NCBI GenBank assembly: GCA_904377845.1
Contig: CAJFGR010000013.1
Coordinates: 1-46,282, forward strand
DNA length: 46,282 bases
DNA from: an uncultured Ruminococcus sp.
GTDB lineage: Bacteria > Bacillota > Clostridia > Lachnospirales > Lachnospiraceae
Direction of reading: 5' to 3'
Below the pieces are notes generated by a model, which was not told the DNA's origin, made no database searches, and saw only the letters and a list, made by a program, of their open reading frames with translations. Position 1 is the first letter of the stretch, and every line of letters begins with the position of its first letter. This document shows positions 34,793 through 43,000 of this stretch, in pieces. The translations under genes were made by a program, and so were the position numbers.

Positions 34793-35278
34793 TTATCTTC
34801 CGTACTTTTTCTTAAGTCGCATCACCGAAAATATAACTTCCTCCGCATCTGCCGCCGCTGTCTGCATCGTGATTCTGCCCATCTCACTGATTATATGCTT
34901 CCAGAATGCAAGAATCTGAGCCTTCAGGGCACTGTCAAGGTTTTCTACGAATTCCGAATCTAAAAATCTAATCCGCCTGTAAAAAAAACAGTACTCCATA
35001 TCTTTTTGCATACGTATGCATAGTGTCTGCACAGTATCAAATTCATTTCTTTCCAGTGCTTCATTCAGCGTTCTGTTAAAATTTCTGATATATCTCTTAA
35101 GCATCGTATTCACTGTAGCCACGACTCTTTTTTGAAAATTTTCCAATATGAGTCCTCTCTGAGGGATATTTCCCTCTCCTATCCTCTCGATATCTTCTTC
35201 GTGAATATAATGACTTTCCATCCATTTCAGTGATTCGAGCCATTCCTGATATGTAGACGGCGCTTTTAACTCCCCCAT
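34793..35278 (-). CDS. Small helical protein, function unknown
   Basis: 161 aa from the ATG at 35278, whose first base is the last base of the previous gene's TAA (TAATG). This is classic translational coupling, and no Shine-Dalgarno is present or needed. An upstream in-frame ATG at 35314 would overlap the small gene by 37 bp and is less likely. All-helical, with many aromatic and charged residues (YQEWLESLKWMESHYIHEEDIERI). No family recognised. Its place next to the ATPase suggests an adaptor or substrate. Confidence 0.75.
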   Translation of the reverse strand: MGELKAPSTYQEWLESLKWMESHYIHEEDIERIGEGNIPQRGLILENFQKRVVATVNTMLKRYIRNFNRTLNEALERNEFDTVQTLCIRMQKDMEYCFFYRRIRFLDSEFVENLDSALKAQILAFWKHIISEMGRITMQTAAADAEEVIFSVMRLKKKYGR

Positions 35279-35466
35279 TATTTCAAGAAGCTGTACGGCG
35301 GTTCCAGACTCCATGACGGCAGCTTCTTGTTCATTTCTTTGAGTCTTTCATTGGATACATCAACTTTTTGCCCAGGCGCGGTGAAATTTGACTGTATACG
35401 CTGCTCCATCATTGCCTCAAAGTCCATTGTTTCCTGCGAGTTCTTATTTGTGTTTTCGTTTGTCAT
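35278..35466 (-). CDS. Small acidic/polar protein, function unknown
   Basis: 62 aa. Polar and probably disordered N-terminus (MTNENTNKNSQET), then a short helix-forming part (NERLKEMNKKLPSWSLEPPY). GGAGGAAAA lies eight bases before the ATG, so it is a real gene despite its size. Its stop overlaps the next gene's start (TAATG). Not recognised. Confidence 0.75.
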   Translation of the reverse strand: MTNENTNKNSQETMDFEAMMEQRIQSNFTAPGQKVDVSNERLKEMNKKLPSWSLEPPYSFLK

Positions 35467-35495
35467 TTTCTTTTCCTCCTCTGTATCTCATACTC

Positions 35496-37097
35496 TTAAA
35501 TAAACTCAGCTGCTGAAAGTACTTCGTCTTTTTTCTCTACATTTTCCTCAAAGTACTGCCTGAAATCAGCTATTTCCGCCATAGTCTGACTTAAAGCCGC
35601 CAATGCGCTGTTCACTCTCTTCGGGTAATCTTTCACCGCCTTAACACAGCGGAAAATCAGAATTGCCGCTGCTGCCACAGTAACCACCAGCGCATAGAGA
35701 GTTACAAAAGCAAGACCGGCGGATAAAACCAGCGCAATCAGAGCAGCAATATTGATCGTATTGACAAACATATTCTGGAATTTGTTTGTCTCATAATATT
35801 TCTTCATATTCTCTGTCAGTTCTTCCTGGTCATTCCCATTGCTGACCCCGCTCCAGGTATCGATATTCAGCGAATACTCAATCGGAAATTCCTGCTGCAC
35901 TTTCATCGTCCATTTTTCTAAGGCACTCTGGAACCATGTCTTTGTATTCTGAAAACCGAATTTTCTGACCGTAACATCTGTAGTGTCGCTGTCGTCATAG
36001 ATAGCCCATTTTATCATCTGCTTTCCGATATTAAAATGTTCATTCTGAAGAGCCATCTCAGCTTCATACTGTGCCTCCGCTTTTTCTACTTCCCCTTCAT
36101 TACGAACGATTAAATTAAAATACTCCTGCTGATTTCTTAAGTCCTTTTCCTCCGCATCGTAATTTGAAATCAGATCAATCAATACCGCATCCACTCTTTC
36201 CGCGTAATTGTCATCATTCTGTTCTCCCGCTTCCACTTCAAGACCGCCCAGGACTTGGAGAAGCACCTGATATTTCGACACATCATTATAGGATTTCATA
36301 AGTTCCTGTGAATTGCTGCAGAATTGTTTGATCCCCTCATAATTAAATGTTACCTGCGGATTTATATTAGCAATATACTGTTCATACGCATTGACAAGTT
36401 CCTCGCAAATCTCAGCATCCTCATTGATAATGGAGATCCATTGATCTATCACATCAATAACTTCATATTCAAGCTCTTTGTCCTTCCCGAAAATACCGTT
36501 TAAAAATGCCTGAAGCATAACCGCGGTTTCCTGCTGCAGCATTGTAGGATCCAACGTCTTAAAATACTCATAGAACCATTTTTTGGCAGCTTCCATCCTG
36601 TTAAACCGGAGATTTAACAGGCAGAAGAATAATGTGGTTTTAATAGCGTCTTTTCTTCCGCTCTCCGCTAAAGCATTCTTAGCGACGTCCGGATAATCAT
36701 TTACCCATGCTGTTATAGCAATCAGCGCATAGGACAGCCAGTATCTGGAACTTGTCAGCCACAGTTCTTCTGAAAGTTCCTGGATTGTACTGTTTCTCAC
36801 AAGGTTAATGTCAAAATCACGTACAACGCCCATTACAGTTCGGCGTATTGTCTCATAATTACTGAACTGTTCTTTTATAATCTGATCAATACGAATAATA
36901 TTTTCATGAGCAAGCTGTTTCTGTTCGCCATGCTCCATTTCCTCACGGAATTCCAGTATCTTGTCATAAATCCTGCTTGCGGCCTGGTCCACGCTGACAC
37001 TGGACTGGTGGATTTCTTTTACGTGCACATCTACATTTGACTCAAAATTATTAATCGTATTATTTAAATTATTAATAGCTCCTGTTACATTAGACAT
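35496..37097 (-). CDS. Coiled-coil / helical / two-TM protein, paralogue 2
   Basis: 533 aa. An N-terminal coiled coil (1-70) leads to the core shared with its two neighbours: YETIRRTVMG, SSRYWLSYALIAITAW, TTLFFCLLNLRFNRMEAAKKWFYEYF. Two hydrophobic stretches lie near residues 450-490 (IAALIALVLSAGLAFVTLY), then a helical tail. GGGGGTAG precedes the ATG. It lies 13 bp after paralogue 1. The helical core has a TPR-like rhythm, but I cannot assign a domain by eye. Confidence 0.87.
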   Translation of the reverse strand: MSNVTGAINNLNNTINNFESNVDVHVKEIHQSSVSVDQAASRIYDKILEFREEMEHGEQKQLAHENIIRIDQIIKEQFSNYETIRRTVMGVVRDFDINLVRNSTIQELSEELWLTSSRYWLSYALIAITAWVNDYPDVAKNALAESGRKDAIKTTLFFCLLNLRFNRMEAAKKWFYEYFKTLDPTMLQQETAVMLQAFLNGIFGKDKELEYEVIDVIDQWISIINEDAEICEELVNAYEQYIANINPQVTFNYEGIKQFCSNSQELMKSYNDVSKYQVLLQVLGGLEVEAGEQNDDNYAERVDAVLIDLISNYDAEEKDLRNQQEYFNLIVRNEGEVEKAEAQYEAEMALQNEHFNIGKQMIKWAIYDDSDTTDVTVRKFGFQNTKTWFQSALEKWTMKVQQEFPIEYSLNIDTWSGVSNGNDQEELTENMKKYYETNKFQNMFVNTINIAALIALVLSAGLAFVTLYALVVTVAAAAILIFRCVKAVKDYPKRVNSALAALSQTMAEIADFRQYFEENVEKKDEVLSAAEFI

Positions 37098-37110
37098 CTC
37101 ATTCTACCCC

Positions 37111-38850
37111 CTATTCCATCTCATTTCCAAACCGGGAAAGCGCATCTTCCAGATCGCTGAATCTGTTATCCTCCTGATGCAGCACATTTCTCCACTCTCT
37201 CAGTTCTTCCAGACAATGTTCTATCTTCTGTACTGCAAGTCTCTTTTTCTCCTTCAGCAGGCCGCCGAGATCAACGATTCGCCGCCACAGAAGGAACGCT
37301 CCTACAATAACCAGAAGAATCCCAATCGTCAGGGCAATCTTTGAAAAATGTACCGCCATGATTCCCAGTGTCAAAATGCCGCATGCACAGAGCAGTATAT
37401 AAAGAAGTATAAACTTGTCCGAAAGCATATTTTTCCATCTGTTTTTTTCAAAATATGTTTCTATGCTCTTCTTTGCCTTGCTGAATTCATCTTCGGTACA
37501 GGTAACTTTGCATCCGTCCACCTCAAAGTCATAAGACTCTTTCTCTTTTTCCCTGTAATCTTTTGCAAATTTTTCGTATCCTTTTAAGATCCAGTCTTTC
37601 ATAAATGAAATAGAGAACTTCTGTATGATCCCGGGCGTAAGATTGGTATCTTCAGAAAAAGCCCACTCAGCAAGAAGATCGCCGAAAGTCATTTTCTTAT
37701 CACTGCCGAATTCCTGCTCATATTTCTCCTGAGCTTTCGTAACATCTCCCTGAGCACTCAGAACCGCATCATTGTATCTGATCTTTTTAACAACTTCCAA
37801 TTCAGCATCGTCATAACTGTTGACCAGCGCGTATAATACATTCTCTATTCTCTGCGCAATATCCTCGCTGGTTTCATCTCCCGTATCAAGCAGTTTTCCA
37901 TAACGTTCTGCAATTACTGAGTTTTTCTCAGCATCTGTCAGCATATTTTCCATTTCCTGATAAGAAGTACAGTATCTTTTGAGATAGGAAAATCCCTGCT
38001 TTGTCTGATGTAAATATGTGCGCGCAAACTCATACGCTTTGTCACTGAATTTCTTGCCGAAATCAACTGTTGTTGCTTCTGTCTTTGCCAGCATACCTTT
38101 TAAATTTGCCGCGATTACAGCCTGAAATTCCTCGCTCTGCCCGAATGCCCCGGAAAGATATGAAAGAAGAAGATACTTCCACTCCTCTCCCAAATCCGAA
38201 GGATTAACTCTCTCCATATAGTATGTAAACCACTTTTGAGCCGGCTCAATCCTTCCGAAACGAAGGTTGATCAGCATGAAAAACAACGCCGCTTTCGTCG
38301 GACTCATAAACAAAGCTTTTCCGACAGCTCTCTTCGCCGCTTCCTCTTCATTACTTGCCCACAGCATAACTGCCGCGGAAGCATAAGCCAGCCAGTAATC
38401 CGTATTCTGCAGATATTCTTTTTCTACTACTTTCCGCATATTGTCAGCAGTTACAAACTGAGTATCAAGACCGATCACATAGCCTAAAGTAATTCTCCGA
38501 AGCTGATGGAAATTCGAAAAACGCGTATAATATTCATCCGTATACTGTGACAGATTCTTTGATGCGGTTGACAATGTCTTAAAAGTGAAATACTGTCTTG
38601 TAAGCTCTTCAATTGCCTCGCTGATCTTCTGTGTGTCTGTTGCATTTGCAGATATCTCCGAAGCCGTATTTTTCACTCTGTTCTCTACATTTCCATGCAG
38701 CGTCCGCACATTTTTCTCCAAAATATATACGTCGCTTACGGCAGATTCTATTTCTGCGATCAGGCGGTTGTTTTCCGCGATCAGCGCATTAATCTGATTT
38801 ATAAGCCGTTCTATTTCCCGTTGTTCCTGTTCGTATTCTTCCTGTGTCAT
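37111..38850 (-). CDS. Coiled-coil / helical / two-TM protein, paralogue 1
   Basis: 579 aa. A long N-terminal coiled coil (1-85, EIERLINQINALIAENNRLIAEIE). Shared core: FHQLRRITLGYV, NTDYWLAYASAAVMLWAS, AALFFMLINLRFGRIEPAQKWFTYYM. Two hydrophobic segments near residues 490-535 (FILLYILLCACGILTLGIMAV) and a charged helical C-terminus. GGAGGGG lies upstream of the ATG. It is the first of three paralogues in the operon and is followed directly by paralogue 2. It may build a membrane-tethered scaffold. Confidence 0.87.
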   Translation of the reverse strand: MTQEEYEQEQREIERLINQINALIAENNRLIAEIESAVSDVYILEKNVRTLHGNVENRVKNTASEISANATDTQKISEAIEELTRQYFTFKTLSTASKNLSQYTDEYYTRFSNFHQLRRITLGYVIGLDTQFVTADNMRKVVEKEYLQNTDYWLAYASAAVMLWASNEEEAAKRAVGKALFMSPTKAALFFMLINLRFGRIEPAQKWFTYYMERVNPSDLGEEWKYLLLSYLSGAFGQSEEFQAVIAANLKGMLAKTEATTVDFGKKFSDKAYEFARTYLHQTKQGFSYLKRYCTSYQEMENMLTDAEKNSVIAERYGKLLDTGDETSEDIAQRIENVLYALVNSYDDAELEVVKKIRYNDAVLSAQGDVTKAQEKYEQEFGSDKKMTFGDLLAEWAFSEDTNLTPGIIQKFSISFMKDWILKGYEKFAKDYREKEKESYDFEVDGCKVTCTEDEFSKAKKSIETYFEKNRWKNMLSDKFILLYILLCACGILTLGIMAVHFSKIALTIGILLVIVGAFLLWRRIVDLGGLLKEKKRLAVQKIEHCLEELREWRNVLHQEDNRFSDLEDALSRFGNEME

Positions 38851-38883
38851 TTTACTTCACCCCTCCTCTTTCTTTGTTTTTAT

Positions 38884-40884
38884 CTAAAATAAAAACGAGA
38901 ATACTTTATTATCTTCACACAGTTTTCTTGACAGCATTCCCAATGCATCTTTGTTATCGACAGCATACTTTTTAAATTTCATATCTGTCTGGTCTGCCCG
39001 GATTACCGGATTCAGCCTTGCTCCCGCATCTTTCATCATATTGACAATATCAATTGCCGTAGGTTCCGAATCCCCTGTTGCAAGAACATAGCCCTGAATC
39101 AGACTGCAGGTTATTGTATGCCCCAAATGATTAATCTGACATCCTGAAGTTCCCAGCGGTACGCTGCACTGTGATGAAAAGGCTCGTAAATTCTGTACTT
39201 TCGTTCCATCATCCTTTCCAAACAGCACATAATTCGTAATTGCTGCCGGGCTGATTCGCCCGGCCGGGCTGTAAAGCGCTTTTATTATCTGGGAATGATA
39301 ACAATGATCTCTTGCTTTCTCCAGATAAGTGCTGAGCGCGTCATTTCTGAATCTTCCGCCATTATTTGTCATTCTCTGGATATATTCTATCGTCTCCTGC
39401 AGATTTTCTTCTGAAGTATTACATGCCATCTCTATGACCGTTTCCGGATCTCCCTGAAGTCCCAAGTCCGTCAGGAATGTAATAATCTCTTCCCTGACAG
39501 ATGGGTCATCCGGAGATTTTTTCATATAGTCCGACAAAAGTTCCCTGTAAAAACTCAGGTTCAGATCAAGCCCGAATAACATTCTTATAATCTCCGGTTT
39601 TCTTTCCCCATCTGCCGAACATTTTAATACATAATCTGTCACAGTATTAGTTGAAAGAGTCTTTACTGATGACAACAATTCCTGTATTACTTGAATACGG
39701 ACGTCAACGGCATCGCTATTTTCGGTCAGGTACCTGCCAATCACGTTATCATAGGTCTTGTCATTGACATTCCACTTCTTAATCATTTGAAGAAAGCTTA
39801 CTTTTTCATCCCCTTTAAGATCTTTACGCGTTAACATCGTATCAATATCTGCAGGAGAAAATACAATAAACATCCCTTTCTCTGCCATTGTCCCCAATTC
39901 CTCAGATGCACTCCTGAAGGTGTGTCCTGCCATAATATGATGGATCAGAAGATATAATTCTGTATCGTTTGGTTTCGAATCACAAAATCTCCCGATTACT
40001 TTCTTCAGCAGCTCTGTGTTCTCGTCAAGATATGCCAGAAGATACTGGATCACATATTCTATAGATGCTGACGCACCCTTTTTCCCAGCCTCATCATATG
40101 TGCATACTTTTGTCTGGATACTGTCTCCAGATGTCTGCAGATATTGCTCTATTTCATATCTGTCGTCAGGAACCAGTCCCGCATTTCCTATAATCCTGCA
40201 AATATGTTCCCGTTTTTTTTCACCATCTTCATATTTGTTGATTACAAGGAAAAATGCTTTCTTACAGTCAATATTATCGATATTTGCGAGGACGGTGTCC
40301 GCCATCTCTATTTTGCCGCTATTCATTGCGTAATTCAGCAGGCTTTCATTTAATGTCTGTGAATAAACTGCTGATGCATCCAGCAGATTTTCGGCAAAAT
40401 CTCTGTGTACGGTGTCTCCCAGCGAATCAAACACAAGCACCAGGACTGCAAAAGCATCTCCATTTTCTTCAAAAGCCTCGTACAAAGCCTCCTCTTCTGT
40501 GGAAATAGCTTCATCACGTTCCTTTAGTTCATCATATCCCCGCTTCAGTTGTCCGATCAGACTTTTTGAAGCTCCAGGAGCACACGCTCCTGGAGTTGTC
40601 AGGGTAAACATTTTAAAACAAAGCCGGGCAATAAGCGTACCTATATAAGATGAATCGATCTTTTCACATTCCGAGAGATTCTTTTCCGCGCTGTCAAGTC
40701 TCCCATACGCAATATCCACAAGTGTCTGTTTCACAACGTTTTTTATTGTATAGAGACCGTCATATTCTTCTTCCCGACGCATCTCATTACCACAATACTG
40801 ACAGATCCATACTTTTTTTTCTTTATTATATTCCAGCGAACCTGCGCAGCAATTACATTTCAGACTCTTATAATTTGACGCCAT
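38884..40884 (-). CDS. Zinc-finger protein with helical repeats, function unknown
   Basis: 666 aa. N-terminal zinc finger with CNCC (10-13) and CQYC (28-31), followed by a long all-helical, Leu/Asp/Glu-rich region that looks like TPR/HEAT-type repeats. An ankyrin-like end is possible (TAIDIVNMMKDAGARLNPVI, about residues 615-640). No membrane segment. The ribosome binding site is weak (GGGGAAG), unlike its neighbours. A 10-bp stem-loop lies in the coding strand at 40572-40595 (encoding TPGACAPGASK). Probably a scaffold or recognition protein of the operon. Confidence 0.83.
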   Translation of the reverse strand: MASNYKSLKCNCCAGSLEYNKEKKVWICQYCGNEMRREEEYDGLYTIKNVVKQTLVDIAYGRLDSAEKNLSECEKIDSSYIGTLIARLCFKMFTLTTPGACAPGASKSLIGQLKRGYDELKERDEAISTEEEALYEAFEENGDAFAVLVLVFDSLGDTVHRDFAENLLDASAVYSQTLNESLLNYAMNSGKIEMADTVLANIDNIDCKKAFFLVINKYEDGEKKREHICRIIGNAGLVPDDRYEIEQYLQTSGDSIQTKVCTYDEAGKKGASASIEYVIQYLLAYLDENTELLKKVIGRFCDSKPNDTELYLLIHHIMAGHTFRSASEELGTMAEKGMFIVFSPADIDTMLTRKDLKGDEKVSFLQMIKKWNVNDKTYDNVIGRYLTENSDAVDVRIQVIQELLSSVKTLSTNTVTDYVLKCSADGERKPEIIRMLFGLDLNLSFYRELLSDYMKKSPDDPSVREEIITFLTDLGLQGDPETVIEMACNTSEENLQETIEYIQRMTNNGGRFRNDALSTYLEKARDHCYHSQIIKALYSPAGRISPAAITNYVLFGKDDGTKVQNLRAFSSQCSVPLGTSGCQINHLGHTITCSLIQGYVLATGDSEPTAIDIVNMMKDAGARLNPVIRADQTDMKFKKYAVDNKDALGMLSRKLCEDNKVFSFLF

Positions 40885-40916
40885 TCCTGTTTCTTCCCCA
40901 CTCTTTCATTCCTTAC

Positions 40917-41615
40917 TTACTTTGTAGCTTTTAATAGATTGTTCCTCTGAAGGAATAAAACTTCTATTTCTCCGCATTTTTTAGCAGCATCCGCGTTCTG
41001 TCCGTTTTCACAACAGATTCTCAACTCATTCAGAGCCTGCATAATACGTCCCTCTATATCTGTTACAGCATCATTTGACATGGGATCCGAATACCGGATT
41101 GTCTCGCTGAGCTTGCGCAGTTTCTCTTTTAATGCCGGATCCTGAGCCTGAGCTTTTAATGTTTCCACATCGGCCTGCATTGATCTGATTGCGACTACGC
41201 TCACTTTAATATTGTCATTTACATCCTGAACTGTATCTCTTGCCATAAGAGCAATAACCGCAATAACCAGATATACCGCAAGAACAATGACCTGAAGTGC
41301 TATTGCCAGCTTGACCGGTGCATTCTGAAATATCATAAATACCGCTGATATAAATACTGCGGCAAAAAAGTAGAATAATGAGATCGATACCAATGGTATT
41401 CCAAAAAATACCGCTTCTACCTCAAGCGCTTTTACAGCAAGAAACATACTCACAATCTGTATAACAAATGCCGCGCACATAAAGCCATAGCTGATCCAGA
41501 ATACATTGTTTTTCTCATTAAACACAAAAAATACAAGCATATTCATTACCGCAAATACTACAACATATATAATAGAAAATAATATCAGCGTTTTCTTATC
41601 TGTCATTCTCCTCAT
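40917..41615 (-). CDS. Four-TM membrane protein with cytoplasmic coiled coil
   Basis: 232 aa. Four hydrophobic segments (about 10-30, 40-62, 68-92, 100-122) and then a soluble helical C-terminal part of about 105 residues with coiled-coil character (VSVVAIRSMQADVETLKAQ). GGAGGAA is eight bases before the ATG at 41615. It sits between the SPFH gene and the zinc-finger gene, as small membrane partners often do in ydjFGHI-like loci. No family assigned. Confidence 0.83.
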   Translation of the reverse strand: MRRMTDKKTLILFSIIYVVVFAVMNMLVFFVFNEKNNVFWISYGFMCAAFVIQIVSMFLAVKALEVEAVFFGIPLVSISLFYFFAAVFISAVFMIFQNAPVKLAIALQVIVLAVYLVIAVIALMARDTVQDVNDNIKVSVVAIRSMQADVETLKAQAQDPALKEKLRKLSETIRYSDPMSNDAVTDIEGRIMQALNELRICCENGQNADAAKKCGEIEVLFLQRNNLLKATK

Positions 41616-41664
41616 TTTTCATTCCTCCTGTTGTCAGTTGTATTTTACCGATCTTGATATAACC

Positions 41665-42942
41665 TCAACTCAGCTTTGTTCCACATTCCGGACAGAACTT
41701 CATTCCCGGTTTAATCTCATTTCCACAGTTCGGACATATATTACTTGAAAGCTTGTTTCCACATTCTGAACAGAATTTAGCACCCGGTGCTACCTCTGCG
41801 CCACATTCCGGACAATATTTCTTCTTTGCTTCTGCTTGTTCTGAAGCATTCTCTTCCTGGCTCTCTTTTACCTTCGCTGTCTCTGCATCCTGTCCGGCTG
41901 TACTGTCTGCCTGCTGCGGATTATGTAAAAACTCAGTAACATCAAGTCCTTTACCTGCCGTTTTTCCCTCTGCGTTGCTTCCCATCGGAGGCTTTACTTC
42001 GGCTGAATTCTTCGGAGGCTTTGTCAGGCCTGCAAACATCTCTGGATTGAGGGCATTTCTTGCCACTTCGGAAATTGTATTTCCCATGACAATTCCTCCC
42101 ATAGCGCCTCCCATTACACCGCCTACAGCACCCATACTGCCCTCATTCGCGGCAAATTTCTCAGCAATCATCATCTGACGTTCTTCCTGCCAGGTATATC
42201 CCTGGATCAAGCGGCTGGTACGAAGTTTTTTGGCCTGCGAAATTTCCGCGTAATCCTGATCCGGAACTTCAATTGCTTCTATATTGAAGAACTCAATTTT
42301 AACACCGTACTCTGCAAAAATTTCATCCAATCTTTCTTTAACAACATCACTGATTTCAAGAAGATGAGAACTGATCATAAAATAGCTGAGCTGCCCGTCA
42401 ATCATAATCTTTGAAATACAGTCTTTCACGTGTGATGAAATAATTCCTCTGAATTTTCCTACCAGAGAATTTGTTGCTGCCTGTCCTCTTCCTCCAGTCT
42501 GGCTCTCAGCATAGAACGATTTCTGGAATCCAACCATTTTCAGCATAAATTTTCTTGAATCATCTACTGACACAGACATACTTCCGTGCAGCATAACATG
42601 CATAAAAATATCATAAAGCGGGTCTTCCAGCGGTATTGCGCTCTGCGTTCCCCACTTCATATCCATCTGATGAACTTTATTTATAAAGAAAACTTTACAT
42701 GGGAAGGCGCTTACTCCGCCTGTAGGAATCTCTATAATACTTCTTAAAATCGGAATATTAGAGGTACTCAAGGTTCTTCTGCCCGGGCCGAACAGATCAG
42801 CGGCATTACCGTTGATCACAAGCAGTGCCTCATGTGTCTCGTCAACGATCAGCTGTGATGTGGTATTAAAATCCTCCGCAGGATGTTTCCATACAAGCTG
42901 ATTTGGATCTCCCTCAAATTTAATTACTTCAGAAATAGCCAT
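41665..42942 (-). CDS. SPFH-domain (YdjI/virion-core-like) protein with C-terminal zinc ribbons
   Basis: 425 aa. N-terminal SPFH-like domain (about 10-245: FEGDPNQLVWKHPAEDF, SQLIVDETHEALLVING, GPGRRTLSTSNIPIL, IEFFNIEAIEVPDQDYAEISQ), then a Gly/Met-rich stretch (GAVGGVMGGAMGGIVMG), a linker, and two CxxC-CxxC zinc ribbons at 372-425 (CPECGAEV ... CSECG, CPNCGNEI ... CPECG). In Bacillus, YdjI of this family brings the PspA-type protein YdjF to the membrane with YdjG/YdjH (established). Here PspA is absent and AAA+, coiled-coil and zinc-finger proteins take its place. Second gene of the operon. Confidence 0.92.
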   Translation of the reverse strand: MAISEVIKFEGDPNQLVWKHPAEDFNTTSQLIVDETHEALLVINGNAADLFGPGRRTLSTSNIPILRSIIEIPTGGVSAFPCKVFFINKVHQMDMKWGTQSAIPLEDPLYDIFMHVMLHGSMSVSVDDSRKFMLKMVGFQKSFYAESQTGGRGQAATNSLVGKFRGIISSHVKDCISKIMIDGQLSYFMISSHLLEISDVVKERLDEIFAEYGVKIEFFNIEAIEVPDQDYAEISQAKKLRTSRLIQGYTWQEERQMMIAEKFAANEGSMGAVGGVMGGAMGGIVMGNTISEVARNALNPEMFAGLTKPPKNSAEVKPPMGSNAEGKTAGKGLDVTEFLHNPQQADSTAGQDAETAKVKESQEENASEQAEAKKKYCPECGAEVAPGAKFCSECGNKLSSNICPNCGNEIKPGMKFCPECGTKLS

Positions 42943-43000
42943 ATTCTCTCATTCCTTTCTTTTTTATCTTCATCAGATGATGCCGGGAAGCATCATCATA

